Shown: positions 1 to 7,820, counted from the stretch's first letter. The stretch: DNA of 64,000 nucleotides from Microbacterium timonense (GCF_900292075.1 NZ_OLMV01000001.1:620001-684000); one strand, 5' to 3'. Made by a program: numbers and translations. Notes: a model not told the origin generated them from the sequence alone.

Positions 1-254
1 GCGGCCGACAGGGCGGATGCCTCGACGACGAGGTCGCAGACCAGCTCGGGATCAGCCGCGAGCGTGCGCAGCGCCAACACGGTGGGCGTGGGGTCGCCGA
101 GGCCGCGCGGCGCCAGCGGCGCCGCGGTCATCGCCATGATTCCGCCCGAGGCCTGCAGCCGCACTCCCTCGACGGTGAACCGGGCGGCGCGGCCCGCGAA
201 CGTGATCGCGTCGGCGGCGGAGTGCGGATCGGCGAACAGCAGGCGCGAAGACAT
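1..254 (-). CDS. Hypothetical protein, 3' part cut by window edge
   Basis: An open frame starts at ATG 254-252 and runs off the left edge (84 codons visible). The visible part starts MSSRLLFADPHSAADAITF and contains GGIMAMTAAPLAPRGLGD. I do not recognise a family and see no signal peptide or membrane segment. A TAGCTT hexamer lies 7 nt before the ATG, so the mRNA may be leaderless. The gene is divergent from the thioesterase at 311. Codon use is strongly GC3-biased, which supports real coding. Confidence 0.6.
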   Translation of the reverse strand, partial: MSSRLLFADPHSAADAITFAGRAARFTVEGVRLQASGGIMAMTAAPLAPRGLGDPTPTVLALRTLAADPELVCDLVVEASALSA

Positions 255-260
255 CGCCCC

Positions 261-267
261 TAAGCTA
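261..267. promoter_or_regulatory. Overlapping divergent -10 elements
   Basis: TAAGCT (261-266, plus strand) and TAGCTT (267-262, minus strand) overlap in the single heptamer TAAGCTA. The plus box would give a transcript starting near 273 with a GGGAGG ribosome site before the thioesterase. The minus box sits 7 nt before the ATG at 254. No convincing -35 is visible for either, so this rests on position and the TANNNT match. Confidence 0.4.
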
Positions 268-310
268 CCAAGCGGACCGACGGGCGGCCGACGCCCCGGG
301 AGGGAGCACC

Positions 311-1225
311 GTGGACGCCGAGCCGAACCTCGAGGACTCACCCGAGAGCGACCCCGTCGCGTCCATGCTCGCCGTGATCGACCTCAGGGAATCGGACGCA
401 CGCACCACCGAGGACATCTTCACCGGCACGTCCCAGTCCATGCCGCTCGGCCGCGTGTTCGGCGGTCAGGTGCTCGCGCAGTCCATCGTGGCGGCATCCC
501 GCACCATCCCCGAGGAGCGCATCGTGCACTCGATGCACGGGTACTTCCTGCGCCCGGGTGACTCGACGAAGGGCATCACCTTCGCGGTCGACCGCATCCA
601 CGACGGTCGCTCCTTCTCGACGCGTCGCACACAGGCGTTCCAGGAGGGTGTGCCGATCTTCTCGATGATCGCGTCGTTCCAGGACGAGGATCCGGGACTG
701 GAGCACCAGGAGCCGATGCCCGAGGGTCTGCCGCAGCCGGAGGACGTGCCCGACGTGGAGTCCCACCTGGAGGGACTGCACCCGATGTCGAAACGGCTGT
801 TCACCGATCGACCGGTAGACCTCCGGCACATTCCTTCACCGATCTACGTTTCGGTGGACGGCGGCCGGGAGCCCCGTCAGGCCGTGTGGATGCGTGTGCG
901 CCGGCCGATCCCCGACGCGCCCGCGATCCATCGGGCCGCCCTGGCCTACCTCAGCGATCTGACGATCCAGGAGTCGATCCTTCGCGCGCACGGCGTCGCG
1001 TGGTCCACACCCGGCCTGAAGGTGGCGAGCCTCGACCACGCCATGTGGTGGCACCGCTTCGGCCGGGTGGACGAGTGGATGCTCTACGTGCAGCAATCGC
1101 CGAGCGCCCGCGGTGGCCGCGGCCTGGCGACGGGCCGTGTCTACAGCCGGGACGGGTCGCTCTTGGCCAGTGTCGCACAGGAGATCATGGTGCGGGTCCC
1201 TGGCGGGGACGTGGCCGGACGCTGA
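311..1225 (+). CDS. tesB: Acyl-CoA thioesterase II (TesB family)
   Basis: Hydrolyses acyl-CoA to free fatty acid and CoA in the cytoplasm. The 304-residue length fits the double-hotdog TesB family. The N-terminal hotdog carries GRVFGGQVLAQS (about 47-58) and the HSMHGYFLRPGD segment. The C-terminal hotdog has YLSDLTIQES with the family aspartate, SLDHAMWWHRF, and a glutamine in SVAQE near the end, in line with the Asp/Thr-Ser/Gln catalytic set of TesB. The start is GTG with GGGAGG about 7 nt upstream. It converges on the unrelated single-hotdog thioesterase at 1227. The physiological acyl substrate cannot be told from sequence. Confidence 0.93.
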   Translation: MDAEPNLEDSPESDPVASMLAVIDLRESDARTTEDIFTGTSQSMPLGRVFGGQVLAQSIVAASRTIPEERIVHSMHGYFLRPGDSTKGITFAVDRIHDGRSFSTRRTQAFQEGVPIFSMIASFQDEDPGLEHQEPMPEGLPQPEDVPDVESHLEGLHPMSKRLFTDRPVDLRHIPSPIYVSVDGGREPRQAVWMRVRRPIPDAPAIHRAALAYLSDLTIQESILRAHGVAWSTPGLKVASLDHAMWWHRFGRVDEWMLYVQQSPSARGGRGLATGRVYSRDGSLLASVAQEIMVRVPGGDVAGR

Positions 1226-1226
1226 C

Positions 1227-1748
1227 TCAGCGCCGGTGCGCGTAGAGGATCGGCTCGCCCAGATACGGCTCCCATGCGGCCCGCTCGGCGGCTGAGAGTC
1301 GCAGCGGACGGCCGGTCTCGGCATCCACCTTCACGACCACCGTCGTGGCCCGGGCATAGAGCGCCTGCTCGCCGTTCGCGGTCTCACGAGGACTGCGCAC
1401 CTCGTAACACACCTCGATGCTGGAGCCGCCGATCTTGCCGAACCACATCTGCACATCGAGCGGATGCCGCTGATACGGCACTGGGGCGAGATACTCGATC
1501 TCCTGCCGGGCGATGAGGGTGAGCACGCCGCTGAAGATGCTGGAGTCGAGCACCGCCGTGTCGGGAGCGTGCTCGCCCGGTTCGGGCAGCCAGAACGCCC
1601 GCACGCGCGCCTCTTCGAGGAGCTTCAGCATCGACGTGTTGTTCACATGGTTGAACGCGTCGAGGTCGCCCCACCGCAGGTGGATCGGGATGTGCAGCCG
1701 GCGGTCGGGCCCGGGGGCCGCGGCCGCGGCTCCGGCGGTGTCAGTCAC
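1227..1748 (-). CDS. Acyl-CoA thioesterase, 4HBT/YbgC-FadM type
   Basis: Single-hotdog thioesterase of 173 residues. The hallmark is LRWGDLDAFNHVNN (about 24-37), where the aspartate before the FNHVNN turn is the usual catalytic residue of 4-hydroxybenzoyl-CoA thioesterase relatives. A short Ala-rich head precedes the fold. The start ATG lies inside the end of ettA (8-nt overlap), so the two are probably co-transcribed and translationally coupled. Stop codons of this gene and tesB nearly abut. The substrate is not predictable; a short or medium acyl-CoA is a guess. Confidence 0.88.
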   Translation of the reverse strand: MTDTAGAAAAAPGPDRRLHIPIHLRWGDLDAFNHVNNTSMLKLLEEARVRAFWLPEPGEHAPDTAVLDSSIFSGVLTLIARQEIEYLAPVPYQRHPLDVQMWFGKIGGSSIEVCYEVRSPRETANGEQALYARATTVVVKVDAETGRPLRLSAAERAAWEPYLGEPILYAHRR

Positions 1749-3420
1749 GCGTCAGCTTGCGGTAGGCGGTGCGGTGGGGACGGGCGGCATCGGGGCCGAG
1801 CCGCTCGACCTTGTTCGCCTCGTACGCCTCGAAGTTGCCCTCGAACCAGTACCACTGGTCGGGGTTCTCCTCGGTGCCCTCGTAGGCCAGGATGTGCGTC
1901 GCGATGCGGTCGAGGAACCACCGGTCGTGGGTGATGACGACCGCACAGCCCGGGAACTCCAGGAGCGCGTTCTCGAGCGACTGGAGGGTCTCGACGTCGA
2001 GGTCGTTGGTCGGCTCGTCGAGCAGCAGCAGGTTGCCACCCTCCTTCAGCGTGAGGGCCAGGTTGAGGCGGTTGCGCTCACCGCCCGAGAGCACGCCCGC
2101 CTTCTTCTGCTGGTCGGGCCCCTTGAAGCCGAACTTGGATACGTAGGCCCGGGACGGGATCTCCGTCTTGCCGACGGTGATGATGTCCAGTCCGTCCGAC
2201 ACCACCTCCCACAGGGTCTTTCCGGGGTCGATGTTGGCGCGTGTCTGGTCGACGTAGCTGATCTTCACGGTCTCGCCGATCTTCAGATCACCGCCGTCCA
2301 GCGGTTCGAGACCGACGATCGTCTTGAAGAGGGTCGTCTTTCCGACGCCGTTGGGACCGATGACGCCGACGATGCCGTTCGGCGGCAGGCTGAAGCTCAG
2401 ACCGTCGATGAGCGAGCGGCCGTCGAAGCCCTTCTGCAGCTTCTTCGCTTCGATGACGACATTGCCCAGGCGCGGACCCGGCGGGATCTGGATCTCCTCG
2501 AAGTCCAGCTTGCGGGTGCGCTCCGCCTCGGCAGCCATCTCCTCGTAGCGCGCGAGACGGGCCTTCGACTTCGCCTGGCGGCCCTTGGCGTTCGAGCGCA
2601 CCCAGTCGAGCTCCTCCGCGAGGCGCTTGGCGAGCTTCGCGTCCTTCTTGCCCTGCACCTCCAGGCGCTCGGCCTTCTTCTCGAGGTACGTCGAGTAGTT
2701 GCCCTCGTACCCGATGAGCCGGCCGCGGTCGACTTCCGCGATCCATTCGGCCACGTTGTCGAGGAAGTACCGGTCGTGCGTGATCGCGATCACCGCACCG
2801 GGGTACTTCTGCAGGTGCTGCTCGAGCCACAGCACGCTCTCGGCGTCGAGGTGGTTCGTCGGCTCGTCCAGCAGCAGCAGGTCGGGCTTCTGCAGCAGCA
2901 GCTTGGTGAGCGCGACACGCCGCTTCTCACCGCCGGACAGGTGCCGTACGGAGGCGTCGCCCGGAGGCGTGCGCAGGGCGTCCATGGCCTGCTCCAGCTG
3001 AGAGTCGAGATCCCACGCATCGGCTGCGTCGATCTCTTCCTGGAGGGTGCCCATCTCTGCCAGCAGAGCGTCGAAGTCCGCGTCGGGATCTGCCATGAGA
3101 CCCGAGATCTCGTTGAATCGGTCGAGCTTGGCCTTGATGGCGATGCCGTCCTGGATGTTCTCCAGCACCGTCTTGTCCTCGTCCAGCTCAGGCTCCTGCA
3201 TCAGGATTCCCACGGAGAAGCCGGGGCTGAGCTTGGCTTCGCCGTTGGAGGGCTGGTCGAGGCCCGCCATGATCTTGAGGATCGTCGACTTCCCCGCGCC
3301 GTTCGGGCCGACCATGCCGATCTTCGCGCCCGGCAGGAATGCCATGGTGACGTCGTCGAGGATCAGCTTCTCGCCGACTGCCTTGCGAGCGCGGACCATC
3401 TGGTAGATGTACTCAGCCAT
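1741..3420 (-). CDS. ettA: Energy-dependent translational throttle protein EttA (ABC-F ATPase)
   Basis: Soluble ABC-F protein that binds the ribosomal E site and gates the first elongation step according to ATP/ADP level. The 559 residues hold two ABC cassettes with no membrane part. The first has Walker A GPNGAGKST (38-46) and LSGGEKRR; the second has GPNGVGKTT (about 350) and LSGGERNR. Both have LLLLDEPTNHL- or LLLLDEPTNDL-type Walker B motifs. Between them lie the arm insertion and a basic linker rich in Lys/Arg, which contacts tRNA in the family. AAGGAG lies 13 nt before the ATG, somewhat far. Confidence 0.95.
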   Translation of the reverse strand: MAEYIYQMVRARKAVGEKLILDDVTMAFLPGAKIGMVGPNGAGKSTILKIMAGLDQPSNGEAKLSPGFSVGILMQEPELDEDKTVLENIQDGIAIKAKLDRFNEISGLMADPDADFDALLAEMGTLQEEIDAADAWDLDSQLEQAMDALRTPPGDASVRHLSGGEKRRVALTKLLLQKPDLLLLDEPTNHLDAESVLWLEQHLQKYPGAVIAITHDRYFLDNVAEWIAEVDRGRLIGYEGNYSTYLEKKAERLEVQGKKDAKLAKRLAEELDWVRSNAKGRQAKSKARLARYEEMAAEAERTRKLDFEEIQIPPGPRLGNVVIEAKKLQKGFDGRSLIDGLSFSLPPNGIVGVIGPNGVGKTTLFKTIVGLEPLDGGDLKIGETVKISYVDQTRANIDPGKTLWEVVSDGLDIITVGKTEIPSRAYVSKFGFKGPDQQKKAGVLSGGERNRLNLALTLKEGGNLLLLDEPTNDLDVETLQSLENALLEFPGCAVVITHDRWFLDRIATHILAYEGTEENPDQWYWFEGNFEAYEANKVERLGPDAARPHRTAYRKLTRD

Positions 3421-3459
3421 GCGGGTTTCAGTTCTCCTTGGAGTGGACGTCAGCCTCCC

Positions 3460-3465
3460 AGCCTA
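3460..3465 (-). promoter_or_regulatory. -10 box of ettA
   Basis: TAGGCT on the minus strand (3465-3460) would place the transcription start near 3453 and give a leader of about 33 nt containing AAGGAG. The same hexamer is used at gatC and the acyl-CoA ligase in this window. No clear -35 box is seen. Confidence 0.4.
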
Positions 3466-3529
3466 CCGGCCGCTCCCTCCGGCGGTGCGCTCGCGGGAAG
3501 CGGTCGATGCCGCCGCGCGCTCGCGGGAC

Positions 3530-4051
3530 TCACCAGTCGATGGGTCGGGTCTGCCCGATGAGGCAGGTTCCTTCCGCGAGCACGGGCATCACCACGGTGA
3601 CCGGCTCGCCGGTCGCGGGACCCACCTGGCCGATGAGGCATTCCTCGTTCCATCGGACGGAGAACTGAATGCTCTCGGCGGGGTTGCCCACCGTCGTCGT
3701 GTCCTCGGTCACCTGCATGGCCGATTTGTCGAAGCCGGCGGCCACGAGCGCATCGACGTACGCACGCCCCGCGACCCGATCCGCCGAGTTCCACACCGCC
3801 TTGGTGACCGCCGTGAACACCGGGAGGTTGTCGGCCGCTGTGCCATCGGGGACCAGCGTCGGCGAGGTCGCCGTCGCGCCGGGAGTTCCGGTATTCGAGG
3901 GAGTCTGCGTCGGATCGCCCGACGAGGGCGCACCACCGGGATTCCCCGGTGTGCAGGCCACCAGAACGGCCGCCAGCATCGCCGCCGCCAGCGCAGATGA
4001 ACCGCCTCGGCGAGCACTGCTGTGCGAGAAGGGCGGTAGCAGTCGGGGCAC
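3530..4051 (-). CDS. Predicted lipoprotein (DUF6993-like)
   Basis: A 173-residue exported protein. It has a basic N-terminus, a hydrophobic stretch and a lipobox LVAC with the cysteine at about residue 33. A Pro/Ser/Thr/Gly-rich tether (about 34-65) follows, then a compact domain of about 100 residues with two further cysteines in EECLIGQ and GTCLIGQ, which could form a disulfide. It resembles a small conserved Microbacteriaceae lipoprotein family that I recall as DUF6993; function unknown. The start is GTG with TAAACT 6 nt upstream (4063-4058), so the transcript is probably leaderless. Confidence 0.75.
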   Translation of the reverse strand: MPRLLPPFSHSSARRGGSSALAAAMLAAVLVACTPGNPGGAPSSGDPTQTPSNTGTPGATATSPTLVPDGTAADNLPVFTAVTKAVWNSADRVAGRAYVDALVAAGFDKSAMQVTEDTTTVGNPAESIQFSVRWNEECLIGQVGPATGEPVTVVMPVLAEGTCLIGQTRPIDW

Positions 4052-4094
4052 GCAGAGAGTTTATGGGCCGCGGGCCGAGCGCCGGCCGCACGGC

Positions 4095-4667
4095 TCAGAA
4101 CGGAGTGTCGCCGGCGTCGGCTTCCTGCGCTGTTTCCGACGCAGCGCCGAGGGGAACGAGCAGCGGACGGCCGTCGCCGTCGGACTCAGCGGCCACGCCG
4201 GCCACTTCCCCAGTGCGACCGGCACCCTCGGGCGGCACTCCGGGCGCGGCCCACGCGTCACCGGGCGCGGCCGTCCACGCTGTTCCACCTCCGCCCGCTG
4301 CTCGGGCGTCCTTCACGAAGGTGGTCGTCCCCCAGAGCAGGTCGTGCCCGATGGCGTCCGCATCGATCTCGACCGCCGTGCCTCGACGGGTGCCGTTGTC
4401 CCACTCGCGCAGTCGCAGTCGGCCGGTCAGGATGACGCGGTCGCCCTTGCTGAGGGAATGGAAGGCGTGATCGGCCAGCATTCTGAAGACCGACACCGTG
4501 TACCAGTTGGTGCCGGAGTCGGACCAGGTGCCGGAGTCGCGGTCGTACTTGCGCCGCCCGCTGGCGACCCGGAACGTCGTGATCGCCACCCCGGCAGCGG
4601 TGCGCTTGAGCTCGGGATCCGTGGCCACGTTGCCCGTGATCGTGATGGTGTCGCCGGTGTCACTCAT
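4095..4667 (-). CDS. ssb: Single-stranded DNA-binding protein, secondary type
   Basis: OB-fold protein of 190 residues that coats ssDNA. The N-terminal fold starts at ITITGNVATDPELKRTAAG, followed by FRVASGRRKYDRDSGTW and ILTGRLRLREWDNGTRRGT. The tail is long, low-complexity and Gly/Ala-rich, ending AGDTPF instead of the canonical DDDIPF-type acidic tip. ATG 4667 is chosen because the OB fold starts two residues later and GAAGGGAAG precedes it; the frame stays open upstream without homology. It is not beside rpsF/rpsR, so it is probably a paralogue of the main SSB, perhaps for repair or uptake. Confidence 0.88.
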   Translation of the reverse strand: MSDTGDTITITGNVATDPELKRTAAGVAITTFRVASGRRKYDRDSGTWSDSGTNWYTVSVFRMLADHAFHSLSKGDRVILTGRLRLREWDNGTRRGTAVEIDADAIGHDLLWGTTTFVKDARAAGGGGTAWTAAPGDAWAAPGVPPEGAGRTGEVAGVAAESDGDGRPLLVPLGAASETAQEADAGDTPF

Positions 4668-4899
4668 TTCGCTTCCCTTCGTCGGACCGGGGACTCTCCT
4701 CCGGTCCCGCCGGCGCCCCGTGCCCGAGGACGCCGGCGGTGCACACAGCTTCGCCGCCCGCGGTGCCTGTTCGGGGCGCCGGCTCCAGGACTGGGGAAAA
4801 GCCGAGGGAGACCGCGGCTGGGGAGGAATCACCGTCGAGGGAGGAATGTCGGAGGTCGCACATATCTTCGAAACACATCATCGTGGCAGGGAGGACCAC

Positions 4900-5166
4900 A
4901 TGAGCACCGCCTCACCCACAGCCTCGCCGCTGCGCGCACCCGCACTCGCGCCGCGGCTCCGCGTCCGACTCATCCCCGCCGCGCCCTCGTTGTGGCGCGT
5001 GGTGGAGCCGAGCGGCCGCGTCATCGGACACTTGCAACAGCTGACGCACCATGGTGCGGTGCGCTTCCGGGCGCGTCGTTACCACGCCGCGTCTCACGCG
5101 TTCCGCGACCTCGGGGACTTCTGGAGTGCGGACGACGCCGTCGAGAGCCTGCGCTTCACGCGGTGA
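4900..5166 (+). CDS. Small hypothetical protein (88 aa)
   Basis: ATG 4900 follows GGCAGGGAGGACC, a good ribosome site. The 88-residue product is basic and globular, with WRVVEPSGRVIGHLQQL and ARRYHAASHAFRDLGDFW. No signal peptide, membrane helix or metal motif is visible. It is divergent from ssb and converges on the MocR gene, sharing a hairpin with it. Family unknown; the central part reads like a small DNA- or nucleotide-binding protein, but that is only an impression. Confidence 0.6.
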   Translation: MSTASPTASPLRAPALAPRLRVRLIPAAPSLWRVVEPSGRVIGHLQQLTHHGAVRFRARRYHAASHAFRDLGDFWSADDAVESLRFTR

Positions 5167-5186
5167 ATGCCATTTCGTTGACCCGC

Positions 5187-5205
5187 GCGGGGACGACGTC
5201 CCCGC
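5187..5205. terminator. Bidirectional hairpin between convergent genes
   Basis: GCGGGGAC-GAC-GTCCCCGC, a perfect 8-bp stem with a 3-nt loop, lies between the stop at 5166 and the stop of the MocR gene at 5222. There is no T-tract, as is common for actinobacterial terminators. Confidence 0.55.
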
Positions 5206-5221
5206 CCAGGGCGCGCACGCG

Positions 5222-6643
5222 TCAGACCACGGCGCCCGCTGCGTCCACCATCGTCGACCGCGCACCGGCTCGCACCGCGTCCCAGGCATCCGAGAGCACG
5301 TGCGCTGCCCGCATCATCTCGTCGGGCGGACTCGTGAACGGCACTCGCAGGTGCCGATCGTGCCCCCCGTCCACCGAGAAGCGCGGGCCGGCCGTCAGCA
5401 GAACCCCGCGCGAGCGTGCTTCGAGCACGAGGGCGGAGCTGAGCGGCGCGTCCAACTCGACCCAGAGCGAAACGCCGCCTGCGGCGTGCGGGATGCGCCA
5501 CGACGGAATCACACGCAAGGCGTCGGCGACCGCATCCCGGCCGGCTCGCAGCAGCTCCGACCGCTGGGTCACGATGTCGTCGAAGCGTGCGAGCAGCCGT
5601 GAGGCGATCGCCTGCTCGAACTCGGGAGTGCCCAAGTCGTGGGCCGGGCGCGCGGCCACCAGACGCCGGATGAGGTCTCCGTCCGCGCGCACCCAGCCGA
5701 GCCGGAGTCCGCCCCAGACGGTCTTGCCGAGCGAGCCGATGCGCACGACCGTGCCGGGCTCGGCGGTGTCGAACCCCGGTGGCACCGGACCACGGTCGAT
5801 GTCGAGATCGCCGGTCGTCTCGTCGAGCACCAGAACGGATCCGGCGCGCTCCCCCGCCGCCAGAAGCGCGCTCCGCTCGTGGGCGGTCATGCTGCGGCCC
5901 GTCGGGTTCTGGAAGTCCGGCATGAAGTACGCCATCACGGGGAGCGTCCGCGCGAACGCCTGCTCGGCGCGGTCGACATCCCAGCCATCGCCTGTCGTGA
6001 CCGGTATGCCGACGAGCCGGGCACCGGCGCGCCGCAGTGCATCGACGGCGTGAGGATACGTCGGCGTCTCGACGAGGACGCGGTCACCACGGCCGATGAG
6101 CACCGTCGAGACCAGATGGATCGCACTCTGCGCGCCCGTGGTCACCAGCACTTCGGCAGGATCGGTCGGGATCCCTCGCTCGGTGTACCGTCGCGCGATC
6201 GCCTCGCGCAGTTCGATCCGTCCCAGCACGTCGTAGCCGACGCGCGAGACGAGCGACGACGCCGCAGCACCCACGTCCGCCATGAGACCTGCCAGTCCCG
6301 GCCACGCGGGCGGGCTCGCCTGTTGCAGGTCGATCATGCCGTCCGCCGGGTCGACCCGACCGGGGTCACGCCGTCCCAGTGGCAGCGTCACGCTTCCCGA
6401 TCCGCGCAGACTCGCGATGTGCCCCGTTTCACGCAGGCTGCGGTAGGCCGCCGCCACCGTGCTGCGGCTCAACTGAAGCGCCGCGGCGAGCTCGCGCTCA
6501 GCAGGCAGCGCGGTGCGGGGAGCCAGCCTGTTGTCCAGGCACAGCAGGCGGATGCTGTCGGCCAGGGCTTCATACGCCGGCTCGCGCGTGCGCCAGCCGC
6601 CGAGGGCCGCCGCCAGAGCCCGCGCCGATATCCGGGAGTCCAT
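5222..6643 (-). CDS. MocR-family regulator (GntR wHTH + aminotransferase-like domain)
   Basis: A 473-residue transcription factor. The N-terminal GntR-type winged helix (about 1-75) includes LPAERELAAALQLSRSTV and RETGHIASLRGSGS. A fold-type I aminotransferase domain follows, with the probable PLP lysine in RIGSLGKTVWGGLRLGW. MocR proteins sense PLP or a PLP adduct. ATG 6643 is preferred over an upstream start because TACGCT sits 7 nt before it, which would make the mRNA leaderless. Its partner is the divergent YczE-like membrane protein at 6706, the arrangement known for the YczR subgroup; PdxR is less likely because no pdxS/pdxT is nearby. Confidence 0.9.
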   Translation of the reverse strand: MDSRISARALAAALGGWRTREPAYEALADSIRLLCLDNRLAPRTALPAERELAAALQLSRSTVAAAYRSLRETGHIASLRGSGSVTLPLGRRDPGRVDPADGMIDLQQASPPAWPGLAGLMADVGAAASSLVSRVGYDVLGRIELREAIARRYTERGIPTDPAEVLVTTGAQSAIHLVSTVLIGRGDRVLVETPTYPHAVDALRRAGARLVGIPVTTGDGWDVDRAEQAFARTLPVMAYFMPDFQNPTGRSMTAHERSALLAAGERAGSVLVLDETTGDLDIDRGPVPPGFDTAEPGTVVRIGSLGKTVWGGLRLGWVRADGDLIRRLVAARPAHDLGTPEFEQAIASRLLARFDDIVTQRSELLRAGRDAVADALRVIPSWRIPHAAGGVSLWVELDAPLSSALVLEARSRGVLLTAGPRFSVDGGHDRHLRVPFTSPPDEMMRAAHVLSDAWDAVRAGARSTMVDAAGAVV

Positions 6644-6650
6644 GGGGGCC

Positions 6651-6703
6651 AGCGTACCGCTATTGGACTGGAGCGTACGGGCCAATCCTGCGATTGGATG
6701 GAG
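6651..6703. promoter_or_regulatory. Putative MocR/YczR operator and divergent promoters
   Basis: The 62-bp divergent spacer holds three ATTGG half-sites: two direct copies, ATTGGA at 6662 and 6693 (31 bp apart, about three helical turns), and one inverted copy CCAAT at 6682. The last two make a perfect CCAATC-CTGC-GATTGG dyad. The minus-strand -10 box TACGCT is 6656-6651, so the first half-site lies in the spacer of the regulator's own promoter. GGATGGAG before ATG 6706 is the yczE ribosome site. Mixed direct and inverted repeats are typical of characterised MocR operators; the assignment itself is inference. Confidence 0.55.
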
Positions 6704-6705
6704 AA

Positions 6706-7314
6706 ATGACCCGTCGGATCGTGCAGCTGTTCGTCGGCCTCTTCCTGTACGGCGCCGGCTGCGCCCTCACCGTGCAGGCGGGCCTCGGCGTCGACCCCTG
6801 GACTGTGTTCGCCGAGGGACTCTCCGTGCGAACCGGCATCGGCGTCGGCTGGATCACCAACATCGTCGGCTTCTTCGTGCTGCTGCTGTGGATACCGCTC
6901 CGACAGCGTCCCGGCGTCGGAACGGTCGCGAACATCCTGCTCGTCGGCACGAGCATGCAGATCGTCCTGGGCATCGTGCCGCCGATCTCGGGGTTCCTGC
7001 CGCAGCTGGCAACCCTACTGGGCGGGATCGCCGTCGTCGCGCTCGCGTCCGGCCTCTACATCGGAGCGGCATTCGGGCCCGGCCCCCGCGACGGGTTGAT
7101 GACGGGCATGCACTCGCGCCTCGGGTGGCCGATCTGGCTGTGCCGCGCGCTCGTCGAGCTGACGGTGCTGCTGGTCGGCTGGCTGCTGGGCGGCACGGTG
7201 GGTATCGGCACGGTGCTCTTCGCCGTCCTCATCGGACCGCTCGTGCACATCGCGCTCCCGCTGCTGGACACGCGGCGGACGGCGGCCCGGGCCGCCGCGC
7301 AACCCTCGACCTGA
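6706..7314 (+). CDS. yczE: YczE/YitT-family integral membrane protein
   Basis: A 202-residue polytopic membrane protein with about five hydrophobic segments: from RRIVQLFVGLFLYGAGCA, GVGWITNIVGFFVLLLWI, TVANILLVGTSMQIVLGI, LGGIAVVALASGLYIGAA and a long C-terminal pair. GPGPRDGLMTGMHSRLGWP is the conserved YczE signature loop. The family is known from Bacillus, where yczE is linked to yczR and affects lipopeptide or polyketide output, but the transported or sensed molecule is unknown. The start is ATG 6706 after GGATGGAGAA. Divergent pairing with the MocR gene suggests direct control. Confidence 0.85.
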   Translation: MTRRIVQLFVGLFLYGAGCALTVQAGLGVDPWTVFAEGLSVRTGIGVGWITNIVGFFVLLLWIPLRQRPGVGTVANILLVGTSMQIVLGIVPPISGFLPQLATLLGGIAVVALASGLYIGAAFGPGPRDGLMTGMHSRLGWPIWLCRALVELTVLLVGWLLGGTVGIGTVLFAVLIGPLVHIALPLLDTRRTAARAAAQPST

Positions 7315-7319
7315 CGGCT

Positions 7320-7338
7320 CGCCGACGCGAATTCGGCG
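7320..7338. terminator. Short bidirectional hairpin
   Basis: CGCCGA and TCGGCG (7320-7325 and 7333-7338) form a 6-bp stem with a 7-nt loop in the 40-bp gap between the convergent stops of yczE and the 70-aa gene. Confidence 0.35.
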
Positions 7339-7354
7339 ACGTCCCGTCGGGTGC

Positions 7355-7567
7355 TCAGTGCTCGCGGAACAGTGGCCAGTCGCTTCCCGGCGCCATGTGC
7401 GCGTGCAGCGCGCTCTTGGCGATCTCCATCGAGGGGTAGGTGCCTGCCGCCTTGTCGGCGCCGGCCATCGTGACGGTGTAACCGTCGTCGTCCTTGCGGA
7501 TGCTGCCGGCGACGCCGGACGGGCCGTAGGCGACCCACAGTGCGTGGTGCGTCTGGGTGGTGCTCAT
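7355..7567 (-). CDS. Small conserved-looking hypothetical protein (70 aa)
   Basis: AAGGAG sits 8 nt before ATG 7567, and a -10 box TAGCGT lies at 7601-7596. The 70-residue product contains ALWVAYGPSGVAGSIRKDDD and GTYPSMEIAKSALHAHM and ends in PLFREH. It is soluble and has no cysteines. The alternating strand-helix pattern suggests a small alpha/beta fold. Function unknown. It is divergent from tRNA-Arg. Confidence 0.65.
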   Translation of the reverse strand: MSTTQTHHALWVAYGPSGVAGSIRKDDDGYTVTMAGADKAAGTYPSMEIAKSALHAHMAPGSDWPLFREH

Positions 7568-7670
7568 GGTGAACTCCTTTCGACCTCTGTGTCAGACGCT
7601 ACGCTCGAGAGCCGTGTGACGCCAGCATCGGCGTCGGTGTCGTCCGACCCGGTAGGGTGAGAACACCCTT

Positions 7671-7743
7671 CCCTCCGTAGCTCAGGGGACAGAGCGAGCG
7701 GTTTCTACCCGCCAGGTCGGGGGTTCGAATCCTCCCGGAGGGG
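7671..7743 (+). tRNA. tRNA-Arg (anticodon TCT)
   Basis: Cloverleaf: acceptor CCCTCCG/CGGAGGG, D stem GCTC/GAGC, anticodon loop TTTCTAC giving TCT (decodes AGA), T arm GGGGG-TTCGAAT-CCTCC. The 3' CCA is not encoded. Position 27-43 of the anticodon stem is an A-C mismatch and the other four pairs are good. A -10 box TAGGGT lies at 7653-7658, about 13 nt upstream. Confidence 0.92.
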
Positions 7744-7820
7744 CACGGGGTTCCGGCGTGGCAGCCGGGACCTGCGTCCAGCCCTGTGGGATACCTGGAC
7801 CTGTCACGAGGATGGAGCGC

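Noticed and set aside
1513..3561. A very long open frame antisense to ettA; similar long antisense frames opposite tsf/rpsB (37522-40329), glgX (21437-24481) and the trehalose operon (57111-60155).
   Set aside because: They mirror the codon-position GC bias of well-identified genes on the other strand, have Arg/Ala/Pro-rich translations without recognisable motifs, and cross gene boundaries.
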